50,111 nucleotides of DNA from Methylotenera sp. (lineage in GTDB: Bacteria > Pseudomonadota > Gammaproteobacteria > Burkholderiales > Methylophilaceae). Location: NCBI RefSeq assembly GCF_013141425.1, contig NZ_JABFRA010000018.1, forward strand, positions 1 to 50,111, read 5' to 3'. The notes beneath the pieces were generated by a model. It was not told the origin of the DNA and ran no database searches. It saw only the letters and a program-made list of their open reading frames with translations. Shown piece after piece: positions 9,725 through 20,800 of the stretch. Position 1 is the stretch's first letter. Every line of letters begins with the position of its first letter. A program made the translations under genes and the position numbers.

Positions 9725-10663
9725 ATGGCTGGAAGTAAAGAGATTAGAACCAAGATCAAGAGCGTTGAAAATACGCGCAAGATCACCAAAGCAATGGAAA
9801 TGGTTGCCGCTTCTAAAATGCGTAAAGCGCAAGATAGAATGCGTGCATCACGACCCTATGCTGACAAAATTCGTAACGTTGCAGCACACTTATCATTGGC
9901 GCATTCTGAATACAAACATCCTTTCCTTGTGAAGCGCGATGCAGTAAAGAATATCGGCATTATTGTGATTAGCTCTGATAAGGGTCTTTGCGGTGGCTTA
10001 AATACTAACGTATTGCGTATGACAGTTAACCAGATGAAAAGCTGGGAATCTGAAGGTAAGAAATTATCAGTAAGCGCGATTGGTAATAAAGGCTACGGCT
10101 TTATGAACCGAGTTGGTGCAAATGTGAAGTCACATATTATTGGTTTGGGTGATGTACCACATTTAGAGTCATTGATTGGTACGATTAAAGTGATGCTCGA
10201 TGCGTATAAAACTGGTGAAATTGATCAGTTGCACATTTGCTATACGCGTTTTATTAATACCATGAAGCAAGAACCGGTGATTGAACAATTATTGCCTCTG
10301 ACATGTGAACGCTTGGGTGTGCAAGAAGCGCATGAGAAAGCAGAATCGTTAACAACCAGTGGTGTTATCAAGAGTGCGATTCAAATTGGCGCCGCTAAAG
10401 GCCATTGGGATTATATCTATGAGCCAGAAGCCAAGCCAGTGATTGATCAGTTGTTAGTGCGTTATATCGAATCATTGGTTTACAACGCGGTTTCTGAAAA
10501 CATGGCGTCTGAGCAATCATCCCGTATGGTGGCTATGAAGTCTGCCTCTGATAATGCAAAAAATGTGATTGGCGAGTTGAAGTTGGTTTACAACAAAGCT
10601 CGTCAAGCAGCAATTACCAAAGAGATTTCAGAGATTGTTGGTGGTGCGGCAGCAGTTGCATAA
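9725..10663 (+). CDS. atpG: F0F1 ATP synthase subunit gamma, with a central insertion
   Basis: Gamma is the rotating central shaft of F1. The N-terminal helix ([11 protein letters not shown], then [12 protein letters not shown]) and the C-terminal helix ([33 protein letters not shown]) are strongly conserved. At 312 residues it is about 25 longer than the E. coli protein. The extra length lies between the strand ending LLPL (189-192) and the conserved WDYIYEP (228-234), where about 35 residues replace roughly a dozen. This is a surface part of the globular domain, not the coiled coil. The ribosome-binding site is AGGGG. Confidence 0.96.
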   Translation: MAGSKEIRTKIKSVENTRKITKAMEMVAASKMRKAQDRMRASRPYADKIRNVAAHLSLAHSEYKHPFLVKRDAVKNIGIIVISSDKGLCGGLNTNVLRMTVNQMKSWESEGKKLSVSAIGNKGYGFMNRVGANVKSHIIGLGDVPHLESLIGTIKVMLDAYKTGEIDQLHICYTRFINTMKQEPVIEQLLPLTCERLGVQEAHEKAESLTTSGVIKSAIQIGAAKGHWDYIYEPEAKPVIDQLLVRYIESLVYNAVSENMASEQSSRMVAMKSASDNAKNVIGELKLVYNKARQAAITKEISEIVGGAAAVA

Positions 10664-10716
10664 AGTCGTATTTAAGAATTTTATTAAGTAATATCTGACT
10701 AACATAAGTTTAGTAA

Positions 10717-12153
<1,437 letters not shown>

Positions 12154-12194
12154 TGACTATTATTAGTTTTTGGTTAAATGTTTAAGGAAAAATA

Positions 12195-12620
12195 ATGGCA
12201 AATAAAGTTCATATTGATGTGGTTAGTGCAGAGGCAAGCATTTTCTCAGGCGATGCTGAGTTCGTGGTTGCACCTGCAAGTGCGGGTGAAGTAGGTATTT
12301 ACCCGAATCATGCGCCATTGATTACTACAATCAAACCAGGCGCTTTGCGTATTAAGCAAGCGAATGATGCAGAAGAAACCTTGATTTTTATCTCGGGTGG
12401 TATTCTGGAAGTGCAACCTGGTGTAGTAACGATACTGGCAGATACTGCTGTGCGTGGCCATGACTTGGATGAAGCAAAGGCAATTGCAGCAAAAGAAGCG
12501 GCTGAAGAAGCGCTTAAAAACAGAACTTCTGATATTGACTACGCCAGTGCACAAGCTGAATTATCAGAAGCAATTGCTCAAATTCAAACTATTGAGCGTT
12601 TACGCAAAACAACGCATTAA
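12195..12620 (+). CDS. atpC: F0F1 ATP synthase subunit epsilon
   Basis: Epsilon binds the foot of gamma and the c-ring, and its C-terminal helices can inhibit ATP hydrolysis. The N-terminal beta-sandwich carries the conserved [14 protein letters not shown] (30-43). The C-terminal part (about 90-141) is a helical hairpin rich in Ala and Glu. At 141 residues it is the standard full-length form with both helices. It is the last gene of the operon and is followed by a clear terminator. Confidence 0.97.
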   Translation: MANKVHIDVVSAEASIFSGDAEFVVAPASAGEVGIYPNHAPLITTIKPGALRIKQANDAEETLIFISGGILEVQPGVVTILADTAVRGHDLDEAKAIAAKEAAEEALKNRTSDIDYASAQAELSEAIAQIQTIERLRKTTH

Positions 12621-12646
12621 TAAATTGCATTAAGATAGAAAAAAGC

Positions 12647-12673
12647 AAAAAGGCAGCCTCGGTTGCCTTTTTT
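12647..12673 (+). terminator. Rho-independent terminator of the atp operon
   Basis: The stem GGCAGC (12652-12657) pairs with GTTGCC (12662-12667, one G-T pair) around a CTCG loop. It is flanked by AAAA on the left and a run of six T on the right. It lies 27 bases after atpC and about 40 before glmU, so glmU needs its own promoter or read-through. Confidence 0.9.
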
Positions 12674-12711
12674 GTTATACTTTGCCTATCAATAAATTTC
12701 ATTAAAAAGTC

Positions 12712-14082
12712 ATGCCAAAACTGAACATTGTCATTCTTGCGGCGGGTAAAGGTACTCGCATGCATTCAAATATTCCAAAAGTGCTACATGTGGTGGGCGC
12801 AAAATCAATATTAGCCCACGTAATTGATTGTGCTAAATCACTCAATCCACAAAAAATTATTGTGGTTTATGGGTTTGGAGGCGAATTGGTAAAACAAGCA
12901 TTTACACATGAAAAAATTATTTGGGTCAATCAAGCTGAGCAAAAAGGCACAGGACATGCGGTGCAGCAGGCAGTACCTTATTTAGAGGAGGACGCCAATA
13001 CGCTAATCTTGTTAGGTGATGTCCCTTTAGTCGATGCAAATGCCTGTAAAAAACTGCTGGAGCAAGTCGAGGGCAACTTAGCAATACAGTCTTTTAATAA
13101 GGCTGATCCAACGGGATATGGCCGCATTGTGCGCGAAGATGATGGTAATGTAATTGCTATTATCGAGCATAAAGACGCAACGGAAACACAGCGTAAGATT
13201 ATTGAAGTCAATACCGGCATTATGGCAATGCCGAATAAGAATTTAAAAAAATGGCTCTCACAGCTGAAAAATAATAACGCACAAGGTGAATATTATTTAA
13301 CCGATATTGTTGAATCCGCAGTGCTTGATAAAGTAAATGTGGTGGCTGAGATTACGGCTGATGAATGGTCGGTAACAGGTATTAATGCCAAAGCAGATTT
13401 AGCCAAAATAGAGCGAATTTATCAAAGCCGAATCGCCAATCAATTATTACAGCAAGGTGTCACCTTGAAAGACCCAGCTCGAATCGAGGTACGTGGTGTA
13501 CTGGAATGCGGACGAGATGTTGAAATTGATGTAAATTGTATTATTGAAGGCAATGTGACGCTAGGAGATAACGTTAAAATAGCCGCCAATTGTGTAATTA
13601 AAAATGCAGTCATCGCATCAGGCACGCACATCGCACCATTTACGCATATTGACGATACAAAAATTGGTGAAAATGCGCGCATTGGCCCCTATGCACGCTT
13701 GCGCCCAGGCACAACTTTAGCAGCAGATACACATATCGGAAATTTTGTGGAATTGAAAAATGCACAGGTAGATATTGGCAGTAAGATTAACCATTTAAGT
13801 TATGTTGGCGATACTACAATCGGTAAGAATGTGAACATTGGCGCCGGCACCATTACCTGCAACTACGATGGTGCAAATAAATTTAGAACAGTGATAGAAG
13901 ACGATGCTTTTATTGGTTCCGATTCACAATTAGTGGCACCTGTGACCATAGGTCGCGGAGCGACTATTGCCGCTGGTTCAACTATCACTAAGAATGCCCC
14001 CGCTGACCAATTGACGCTATGTCGCGCAAAAGAGCAGAAATCCATAGCAGGCTGGAAGCGTCCCGTAAAAATTAAGCAATAA
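12712..14082 (+). CDS. glmU: Bifunctional GlcNAc-1-phosphate uridyltransferase / GlcN-1-phosphate acetyltransferase
   Basis: GlmU makes UDP-GlcNAc for peptidoglycan and lipopolysaccharide in two steps: acetylation of GlcN-1-P with acetyl-CoA and uridylylation with UTP. The N-terminal pyrophosphorylase domain opens with LAAGKGTRM (9-17). The C-terminal half, from about residue 250, is a left-handed beta-helix of hexapeptide repeats containing the acetyltransferase signature ([16 protein letters not shown]). The length of 456 matches E. coli. It lies 20 bases before glmS, so the two probably form one transcript. Confidence 0.98.
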   Translation: MPKLNIVILAAGKGTRMHSNIPKVLHVVGAKSILAHVIDCAKSLNPQKIIVVYGFGGELVKQAFTHEKIIWVNQAEQKGTGHAVQQAVPYLEEDANTLILLGDVPLVDANACKKLLEQVEGNLAIQSFNKADPTGYGRIVREDDGNVIAIIEHKDATETQRKIIEVNTGIMAMPNKNLKKWLSQLKNNNAQGEYYLTDIVESAVLDKVNVVAEITADEWSVTGINAKADLAKIERIYQSRIANQLLQQGVTLKDPARIEVRGVLECGRDVEIDVNCIIEGNVTLGDNVKIAANCVIKNAVIASGTHIAPFTHIDDTKIGENARIGPYARLRPGTTLAADTHIGNFVELKNAQVDIGSKINHLSYVGDTTIGKNVNIGAGTITCNYDGANKFRTVIEDDAFIGSDSQLVAPVTIGRGATIAAGSTITKNAPADQLTLCRAKEQKSIAGWKRPVKIKQ

Positions 14083-14102
14083 TATTTAGAAAGAATCAAA
14101 AT

Positions 14103-15932
14103 ATGTGTGGCATCGTAGGTGCAGTAGCAAATAGAAACGTAGTTTCCACGCTAATAGAAGGCCTAAGCCGCCTTGAATATCGTGGTTATGATTCTGCTGG
14201 CGTGGCCGTGCTAAACGGCCAAGGCATCGAGCGTGTGCGTGCGGTAGGACGCGTTTCTAATATGACGGAAAAAGCCAATGCCGTGAATTTAAATGGACAA
14301 GTTGGCATTGGTCATACGCGCTGGGCAACACATGGGGGTGTAACAGAAAGCAATGCACATCCACATGTTTCTAAAGGTGAGTTAGCCGTGGTGCATAACG
14401 GCATTATCGAAAATCACGATGAGCAACGCACACGCCTAAAAGGCCTTGGTTACGAGTTCGTATCGCAAACCGATACAGAAGTGATTACGCATCTTATCCA
14501 CTATTACCATCAAAATTTGCCATTATTAGCTGCAACACAAAAAGCCGTAGCAGAGTTGACAGGCGCATTTGCCATCAGCGTAATATCGATTAAAGAACCT
14601 GATCACATGATTACCGCACGCTTAGGTTGTCCATTGCTGATAGGTTTGGGCGAGGGAGAAAACTTCATTGCGTCCGATGTTTCAGCCGTGCTTTCAGTCA
14701 CACGCAAAGTCATTTATCTTGAAGATGGCGATGTGGCCGATGTTCGTCGTGAAGGCGTGACAATCTTTGGCCATGACGGCAATATTGTGGAACGGAAAAT
14801 ACACCTGAGTGATGTGTCACTTGCCAGCATGGAGCTTGGCCCCTATGCGCATTTCATGCAAAAAGAAATTCACGAGCAGCCTCGTGCACTCGCCGATACG
14901 ATTGAAGCGTTAATTGACGATAATCGCTTCTCCCCTGCTCTGTTTGGCGACAGTGCGGCAGAAGTTTTTAAACAAGTCGATAGCATTCTGATTCTAGCGG
15001 CGGGCACCAGTTATTACGCAGCACTTACCGCAAAATACTGGCTGGAAAGCATAGCCAAACTGCCCACCAATGTAGAAATTGCGAGTGAATATCGATATAG
15101 AGAGTCTGTACCAAATCCTCGCCAGCTGATTGTAACCATTTCACAATCAGGTGAAACGCTAGACACGATGGAGGCATTAAAACACGCTAAAAGATTAGGC
15201 CAAAATCTGACGTTAGCCATTTGCAATGTGCAAGAAAGTGCCATTCCACGGGCTTCTCAGCTTGTGTTTTACACGCGCGCTGGTGCTGAAATTGGTGTAG
15301 CTTCCACTAAAGCCTTCACCACCCAATTAGTGGCTCTATTTACTTTAGCCGCAACCTTGGCCAAACAACGAGGCAAATTAACCGCTGGTGAAGAGCAAGC
15401 ACACTTAAGTGCCCTGCGCCAATTAGCAGGTAGCGTTCAGCATGCGCTCAACTTAGAGCCACAAATTCGTGAATGGGCTAAATCATTCGCCAATAAAGAA
15501 CACGCTTTGTTTTTGGGACGTGGCATTCATTACCCAATCGCACTGGAAGGCGCACTCAAGCTTAAAGAGATCTCCTATATCCATGCAGAAGCTTATCCCG
15601 CAGGTGAGCTTAAACATGGCCCGCTAGCACTTGTCGATAGTGACATGCCGGTGGTGGTGATTGCGCCCAATGATGCGCTGCTGGAAAAAGTAAAATCGAA
15701 CATGCAAGAAGTCAGTGCCCGTGGCGGTGAGTTATTTGTATTTGCCGATGCCGACAGCCACTTTACCGAATCAGAAGGTGTGCATGTGATACGTACACCG
15801 CGGCATGTGGGAATACTTTCGCCGATTCTACATACCATTCCAGTGCAATTGCTGGCCTATCACGCCGCCTTGCTGAAGGGAACGGATGTTGATAAGCCGA
15901 GGAACCTAGCCAAAAGTGTGACGGTAGAATAA
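14103..15932 (+). CDS. glmS: Glutamine-fructose-6-phosphate aminotransferase (isomerizing)
   Basis: GlmS makes glucosamine-6-phosphate from fructose-6-phosphate and glutamine, the first step toward UDP-GlcNAc. Cys2 (MCGIVGAV) becomes the N-terminal nucleophile of the glutaminase domain after Met removal. Two SIS sugar-isomerase domains follow (about 285-425 and 455-600), and the C-terminus ends with the typical [13 protein letters not shown]. The length of 609 is normal. No ribozyme leader is visible in the 20-base gap from glmU. A short perfect hairpin (AAGGTA/TACCTT) overlaps the stop codon but has no U-run. Confidence 0.98.
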   Translation: MCGIVGAVANRNVVSTLIEGLSRLEYRGYDSAGVAVLNGQGIERVRAVGRVSNMTEKANAVNLNGQVGIGHTRWATHGGVTESNAHPHVSKGELAVVHNGIIENHDEQRTRLKGLGYEFVSQTDTEVITHLIHYYHQNLPLLAATQKAVAELTGAFAISVISIKEPDHMITARLGCPLLIGLGEGENFIASDVSAVLSVTRKVIYLEDGDVADVRREGVTIFGHDGNIVERKIHLSDVSLASMELGPYAHFMQKEIHEQPRALADTIEALIDDNRFSPALFGDSAAEVFKQVDSILILAAGTSYYAALTAKYWLESIAKLPTNVEIASEYRYRESVPNPRQLIVTISQSGETLDTMEALKHAKRLGQNLTLAICNVQESAIPRASQLVFYTRAGAEIGVASTKAFTTQLVALFTLAATLAKQRGKLTAGEEQAHLSALRQLAGSVQHALNLEPQIREWAKSFANKEHALFLGRGIHYPIALEGALKLKEISYIHAEAYPAGELKHGPLALVDSDMPVVVIAPNDALLEKVKSNMQEVSARGGELFVFADADSHFTESEGVHVIRTPRHVGILSPILHTIPVQLLAYHAALLKGTDVDKPRNLAKSVTVE

Positions 15933-15990
15933 AGGTAAGCTACCTTAGTTAGGCAAGAGTTTGCATGACGACATTTGAGCGAGAACAAAA

Positions 15991-16617
15991 ATGGCCATTA
16001 GTTTAAGTACAGCAATGCGAAACTCTGAGGATAGGTTGTATGGGCTAATTGCACAACGATTAGCGCCTGATGCCAATAAGCAGGAAATTGACCAGCGTAT
16101 TTGGGATTTATTTGGCGAAGAATGGTGCGTGATGATGACCGATTTGGCGGGATTTTCTCGCCGAGTGGCAGAGTATGGCATTATTCACTTCTTGCAGACA
16201 ATTTATGAATCTGAACGTTTGTTATTGCCAGTGATTGAGCAGCATGAAGGGTTTTTGCTTAAAACTGATGGTGATTCCTTATTAATTATTTTTCGCAAAC
16301 CACAAAAAGCGCTGCAATGTGCCATTGTGATGCAGCAAGTCTTAGTGCCTTACAATGAGGCTAAAGTCGAGCAGGAGAAAATACATTTATGTGTGGGTTT
16401 AGGTTTTGGAAAAATATTGCGTGTTGGAAATACAGAAGTGTTTGGTGCAGAGGTGAATGCCGCCTGTAAACTAGGTGAAGATAAGGCCATGCAGGGAGAA
16501 ATCTTGGTCACAAAAGCGTTTCAGCAGGCTTGTAACGATTTTGCCGGAGTGCAGTATGAAAAGCTGGTGCACCCGCCAGCAGGAACAGATGCAGCGTACA
16601 AAGTGACCACGGCCTAA
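15991..16617 (+). CDS. Class III adenylate/guanylate cyclase-like domain protein
   Basis: This 208-residue protein consists almost entirely of a class III nucleotidyl-cyclase homology domain. The first metal-binding region is MTDLAGFSRRV (Asp51) and the second is LKTDGDSLLIIF (Asp95). Lys91 fits the purine-selecting lysine. The later block, FGAEVNAACKL (151-161), keeps the transition-state Asn156 but has Lys160 where active enzymes have Arg, and Glu149 where adenylate cyclases have Asp. No transmembrane, GAF or HAMP segment is present, so it is predicted cytosolic. It may be a divergent cyclase or an inactive nucleotide-binding relative. It is convergent with yaeQ and 58 bases after glmS, with no clear functional link to either. 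Confidence 0.75.
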   Translation: MAISLSTAMRNSEDRLYGLIAQRLAPDANKQEIDQRIWDLFGEEWCVMMTDLAGFSRRVAEYGIIHFLQTIYESERLLLPVIEQHEGFLLKTDGDSLLIIFRKPQKALQCAIVMQQVLVPYNEAKVEQEKIHLCVGLGFGKILRVGNTEVFGAEVNAACKLGEDKAMQGEILVTKAFQQACNDFAGVQYEKLVHPPAGTDAAYKVTTA

Positions 16618-16636
16618 CGCTAGCTTTTTGGAAGAT

Positions 16637-17182
16637 TTAGTAAGTACTCGGTGCTTTTAAAATGTCGGGTGTAATGTCTAAAGTGCCACCGTCATGCCCT
16701 ACCATGATTTGCCCATCTTGAATGGTGCAACTGATGTTAAGGCCACGCTCTGCAATATTGGAGAGTTCTTTTGTATCAGGTAAATTAATCACCGTCAGAT
16801 TGTTCGTTTTAAGCAGGGCTTTGCTGTTTGCCGTCCACCACATCTCTGCAATGCGCCCGCCGTAAAGTATTACTACAACTTGCTTGGCGCGCCCGGCCGC
16901 TTTGCGAATATCACGCTCGGTGGGTAAGCCCACATCCATCCAAAGTTCAATGGCACCTGTTAGGTCTTTTTGCCATAAGTCAGGCTCTTCATCGTCACTC
17001 AAGCCTTTGCCGAATATCAACGCTTCATTGGCGTACATGGCAAAACCAATTAGTCTTACCATCACTCGTTCATCCGTTTCTGACGGGTGTTTTGCAATCG
17101 TTAAACTATGCTGTTGGTAGTAATTGCGATCCAAGTCTGAAACTTGCAGATCGACTTTATAAATTGTGGATTTGATTGCCAT
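16637..17182 (-). CDS. yaeQ: YaeQ family protein
   Basis: The protein belongs to the YaeQ family: 181 residues, beginning MAIKSTIYKVDLQVSDLDR, with the family-typical segments ERVMVRLIGFAMYA and GRIAEMWW. The fold is related to PD-(D/E)XK nucleases, but the cellular role is not established; suppression of an RfaH defect was reported for the E. coli protein. It is a single gene convergent with the cyclase-like gene and divergent from ettA. The intervening 136 bases must hold both promoters. Confidence 0.9.
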   Translation of the reverse strand: MAIKSTIYKVDLQVSDLDRNYYQQHSLTIAKHPSETDERVMVRLIGFAMYANEALIFGKGLSDDEEPDLWQKDLTGAIELWMDVGLPTERDIRKAAGRAKQVVVILYGGRIAEMWWTANSKALLKTNNLTVINLPDTKELSNIAERGLNISCTIQDGQIMVGHDGGTLDITPDILKAPSTY

Positions 17183-17318
17183 GGTAATTTTGAATTCTTT
17201 TAAGTGGATGCATTATACCTATAAATGGTTAGGCAATCTGGCTGGCATACTTGATGGCGAGCAAGGCGCCCCGCTTTCTGTTAAGCTTTCATTTTTTCTA
17301 ATTCACAGATAATTAAAA

Positions 17319-18983
17319 ATGGCTCAATACGTAATGTCTATGCTCCGCGTGAGCAAAATTGTTCCTCCAAAAAGAACTATTATTAAAGATATTTCCTTAT
17401 CTTTTTTCCCTGGCGCAAAAATTGGTTTGTTAGGTTTAAACGGCTCGGGTAAATCTACCGTGTTGCGCATTATGGCGGGTGTAGATAAAGAGTTTGAAGG
17501 TGAAGTGCAATGGCAGCCGAATATGACCATAGGCTACTTGCCGCAAGAGCCGCAATTAGACCAAGAAAAAACGGTGCGTGAAGAAGTCGAATCGGGCATG
17601 GGTGAAGTGATGGAAGCACAAGCCAAGCTGGAGGCTGTGTATGCGGCCTATGCGGAGCCAGATGCAGATTTTGATAAATTGGCAGAAGAGCAAGCCAAGT
17701 GGGAAAACATTATCGCGGCTAGCGGTAGCGACTTAACTACTCAGCTAGAAATTGCCGCTGATGCGCTACGCTTACCACCTTGGGATGCGAAAATTGGCCC
17801 ACTTTCTGGTGGTGAAAAACGCCGTGTGGCTTTGTGCAAACTATTGCTGTCTAAGCCAGATATGCTGCTGCTAGACGAGCCAACCAACCATTTGGATGCA
17901 GAGTCAGTGGAATGGCTGGAGCAGTTCTTGGTGCGCTTCCCAGGCACCGTGGTGGCGGTCACGCATGATCGATACTTCCTTGATAACGCGGCGGAATGGA
18001 TTTTAGAGCTAGACCGGGGCCATGGCATTCCATGGAAAGGCAATTACTCAAGCTGGTTGGACCAAAAACAAGCGCGTTTGGCTTTGGAAGAATCACAAGA
18101 ATCTTCACGTCGAAAAGCCTTAAATACTGAGCTGGAGTGGGTGCGCCAAAACCCGAAAGCACGCCAAGCGAAGAGTAAATCACGTATTGCACGCTATGAA
18201 GAGTTGGCCAGTGCTGAATATCAAAAACGTAATGAAACGCAGGAAATTTTCATTCCAGCAGGCGAGCGTTTAGGTGACCAAGTGATTGAATTCAACGGCG
18301 TCAGTAAAGCCTTTAAAGATAGACTTTTGATTGATAATCTAAGCTTTAGTGTGCCAGCTGGCGCAATTGTTGGCATTATCGGCCCTAACGGCGCGGGTAA
18401 ATCAACCCTGTTTAAAATGATTACAGGCAAAGAAACACCAGACAGCGGCGAAGTAAAAATCGGCCAAACCGTAAAAATGGCTTATGTTGACCAAAGCCGC
18501 GATGCATTAAGCGATGCCAAAACGGTATTCGATGAAATCTCAGGTGGTTCAGATATTCTTACTGTGGGTCGTTACGAAACGCCATCACGTGCTTACATCG
18601 GTCGCTTCAATTTTAAAGGTGGCGATCAGCAAAAAATCGTTGGTCAGCTTTCAGGAGGTGAGCGTGGTCGCTTGCACTTAGCTAAAACGTTGATTTCAGG
18701 TGGCAATGTGTTATTACTCGATGAGCCTTCAAATGACTTAGATGTAGAAACATTACGGGCGCTAGAAGATGCATTGCTTGAGTTTGCAGGTTGCGTACTA
18801 GTAATTTCACATGATAGATGGTTCTTAGACCGTATCGCGACACACATATTGGCTGCAGAGGGCGAATCGCAATGGACGTTCTTCAACGGTAACTATCAGG
18901 AATATGAAGCGGATAAACGTAAACGCTTGGGTGAAGAAGGTGCTAAGCCGAAACGTATCAGGTATAAACCGATTACACGTTAA
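17319..18983 (+). CDS. ettA: Energy-dependent translational throttle protein EttA (ABC-F)
   Basis: EttA is a cytosolic ABC-F protein that binds the ribosomal E site and gates the first elongation steps according to ATP/ADP state. Two ABC domains are visible. Walker A motifs are GLNGSGKST (39-47) and GPNGAGKST in the second half, each with its own LSGGE signature and LLLDEP(T/S)N Walker B motif. Between them lies the ABC-F linker, and in domain 1 the EttA arm insertion (about 95-140). The 554 residues and the opening MAQYVMSMLRVSK fit EttA better than other ABC-F groups. There is no membrane domain, so it is not a transporter. Confidence 0.95.
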   Translation: MAQYVMSMLRVSKIVPPKRTIIKDISLSFFPGAKIGLLGLNGSGKSTVLRIMAGVDKEFEGEVQWQPNMTIGYLPQEPQLDQEKTVREEVESGMGEVMEAQAKLEAVYAAYAEPDADFDKLAEEQAKWENIIAASGSDLTTQLEIAADALRLPPWDAKIGPLSGGEKRRVALCKLLLSKPDMLLLDEPTNHLDAESVEWLEQFLVRFPGTVVAVTHDRYFLDNAAEWILELDRGHGIPWKGNYSSWLDQKQARLALEESQESSRRKALNTELEWVRQNPKARQAKSKSRIARYEELASAEYQKRNETQEIFIPAGERLGDQVIEFNGVSKAFKDRLLIDNLSFSVPAGAIVGIIGPNGAGKSTLFKMITGKETPDSGEVKIGQTVKMAYVDQSRDALSDAKTVFDEISGGSDILTVGRYETPSRAYIGRFNFKGGDQQKIVGQLSGGERGRLHLAKTLISGGNVLLLDEPSNDLDVETLRALEDALLEFAGCVLVISHDRWFLDRIATHILAAEGESQWTFFNGNYQEYEADKRKRLGEEGAKPKRIRYKPITR

Positions 18984-19055
18984 AGCCTTGAAACATATGC
19001 CCTGCGAGCCGCACTGCTATTGGCTTGCAGAACATCTATATTAAATTAAAATTTA

Positions 19056-19847
19056 CTATAACCAATCCCAATCCAAGCGCTTCTTATGAGGCGCTTTTTT
19101 CATAGCAAAATCCCATAAGAATGGCGGTATCAAACGCATGAATCTTGCCACCCAACCCATCTGCCATGGAATCACAATAAAGCGGCGTTTGTTTTCTACG
19201 GCATTGGCAAACTTGTGGGCAAATACAGTAGCGTCCATTAAAAATGGCATTTTATATTGATTCACGTCGGTCATCGCTGTGCGAATATATCCTGGTGCAA
19301 TAGTAGTGACGCAAATATTATTGCGTGCCATTTCGACGCGTAAACTTTCTAAATAGCTGATGGCAGCCGCTTTACTAGCACTGTAGGCGCCTGCTCCAGG
19401 CAAGCCGCGTATGCCAGCCACGCTTGCAACGCCAACTAGTTGCCCACGCTTAACCTGACGCATGGCGGCAATAAAGGGCTGAAAAGTGTGCACTAAGCCC
19501 AGCACGTTAATATCCATAATCGCCTGAAAAGCGACGATGTCTTCCACGTGCTCCGTGAGCGTTCCGCGACTGACACCCGCATTTGCTATAACTACGTCGG
19601 GCGTGCCATGCTTTTGCATGAAATCGTTAGCAGCCAATGCGAGTGCCGCACTATTTCGTACATCAAGCGGGTAAATCTCACATTTAACTTGATAGGATTT
19701 TTCGAGCAATTCTTGCAGCTTGTGTAAGTGTTCACTACGCCTAGCAACTAAGCCTATAGAGGTATCGTTATTGTTATAACGCTTGGCATATTCTAGTGCC
19801 AGCGCTTTGCCGATGCCACTGGATGCGCCAGTAATAAAGATTTTCAT
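19056..19847 (-). CDS. SDR family short-chain dehydrogenase/reductase
   Basis: This is a classical short-chain dehydrogenase of 263 residues. The nucleotide-binding motif is TGASSGIG (6-13), the structural NAG motif is at 89-91, and the catalytic triad is Ser142, Tyr155 and Lys159 (YSASK). Arg36-Arg37 after the second strand suggests NADP(H) preference. The C-terminal tail has a hydrophobic, tryptophan-rich stretch (MGWVARFMRLIPPFLW) that could associate with membranes. The substrate cannot be told from sequence. It follows dsbA in the same direction, but a terminator lies between them. Confidence 0.9.
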   Translation of the reverse strand: MKIFITGASSGIGKALALEYAKRYNNNDTSIGLVARRSEHLHKLQELLEKSYQVKCEIYPLDVRNSAALALAANDFMQKHGTPDVVIANAGVSRGTLTEHVEDIVAFQAIMDINVLGLVHTFQPFIAAMRQVKRGQLVGVASVAGIRGLPGAGAYSASKAAAISYLESLRVEMARNNICVTTIAPGYIRTAMTDVNQYKMPFLMDATVFAHKFANAVENKRRFIVIPWQMGWVARFMRLIPPFLWDFAMKKAPHKKRLDWDWL

Positions 19848-19903
19848 GGTGATGCCTTAAGAAAAAACAGAGTTATATGCATGTTGACAAATATTATAGA
19901 CGT

Positions 19904-19938
19904 AAAAAACCCGTTTATACCGAGAGGTAAAACGGGTT
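19904..19938 (-). terminator. Rho-independent terminator downstream of dsbA
   Basis: A stem of about 13 pairs with one bulge (AACCCGTTT pairing with AAACGGGTT, extended by ACC/GGT) encloses a four-base loop. On the minus strand it is followed by a T-run (19909 down to 19904). It lies about 90 bases after the dsbA stop and about 57 bases before the SDR start, so it separates the two genes. Confidence 0.85.
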
Positions 19939-20029
19939 CATTTCATTTATAGTTGTCAAAGTTTAAAGCAGATAATTTACCAGCTAAAAATCTTGTTGAA
20001 AAATGTTTTGAGCCAGTTCGATTCTGTTG

Positions 20030-20674
20030 TTACTTTTTTGCGGAAGAAGCCGCCTTTGCTTTTTCCGCACGCAGATTGGCAATAATGTAGTCGGCCGTTC
20101 TAAGTGTTGCTTCATTACCACCAGCAGTGCTCATAGTGGCAAATTGCCCATCAATGATTAAAGTTGGTACGCCAGTTGCACCAGAGGCGCGAAATACATT
20201 GGCGGCTTGATTAAGTCGGTTGTTCATTGAAAAAGATTTAAATGTAGCTTCAACTCTTGCCTTATCTAAACCACCCTTTTTAGCAATCCAATTAATGGCA
20301 GCGGCTTCATCCGTCGGGTTCAAGTCTTTTTCTTTATGAATTGCATCAAATAATGCAGTGTGCAGTTTCGCTGATAACTTTAAGTCTTCCAAGGCGTAGA
20401 AGGCTTTTGCCATGGGTGCCCAAGCTGGCTGTGGTAAGCCAGGAATGCGCTTAAACACTACATCAGAAGGTAATTTTTTAACCCAAGCTTCAAGTAGCGG
20501 ATCCATGTGGTAACAATGGCCGCAGCCATACCAAAATAATTCAATGACTTCGATTTTATTGGGGGTATCTTTAGGAATTGCTTGCGCGGTTCTGTCGAAA
20601 TCCGTACCCAGTTGTGGGTCTGCCATCACGTTAAATGAGGCTAATAACAACAATGCGCTCAACCATTTTTTCAT
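20030..20674 (-). CDS. dsbA: Thiol:disulfide interchange protein DsbA
   Basis: DsbA introduces disulphide bonds into periplasmic proteins and is re-oxidised by DsbB. With the chosen start the 214-residue product has a signal peptide (MKKWLSALLLLASFNVMA), a thioredoxin fold with the active site C51-G-H-C54, and a cis-proline loop TGVPTLI. The C-terminus carries a short Lys/Ala-rich tail. The chosen ATG has a good AAAGGAA ribosome-binding site about eight bases upstream; an in-frame ATG 18 codons earlier would put charged residues before the signal peptide and is unlikely. E. coli DsbA has Pro rather than Gly in the active site; CGHC variants occur in other proteobacteria. Confidence 0.95.
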   Translation of the reverse strand: MKKWLSALLLLASFNVMADPQLGTDFDRTAQAIPKDTPNKIEVIELFWYGCGHCYHMDPLLEAWVKKLPSDVVFKRIPGLPQPAWAPMAKAFYALEDLKLSAKLHTALFDAIHKEKDLNPTDEAAAINWIAKKGGLDKARVEATFKSFSMNNRLNQAANVFRASGATGVPTLIIDGQFATMSTAGGNEATLRTADYIIANLRAEKAKAASSAKK

Positions 20675-20800
20675 TTTTAGATTCCTTTTAACTTTAACTC
20701 GTTTAAAAAATATTGCTATTACTCTCAATCAGCAAGCTAAACGTATGACTGGATTTTTGGCTGACAATTCAGCCGAATAATCCTAGTCCGAAATTTTTGC

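Noticed and set aside
14494-14502. DnaA-box-like TTATCCACT
   Set aside because: It is a single copy inside the glmS coding sequence, explained by codons, with no cluster of boxes and no AT-rich unwinding region. No origin can be called.
15932-15946. Short hairpin AAGGTA/TACCTT overlapping the glmS stop codon
   Set aside because: The stem is only six pairs and has no T-run, so neither a terminator nor an operator can be supported.
19002-19030. Hairpin CTGCGAGCC/GGCTTGCAG between ettA and the SDR gene
   Set aside because: The stem has one wobble, an 11-base loop and no U-run on either strand; too weak to call a terminator.
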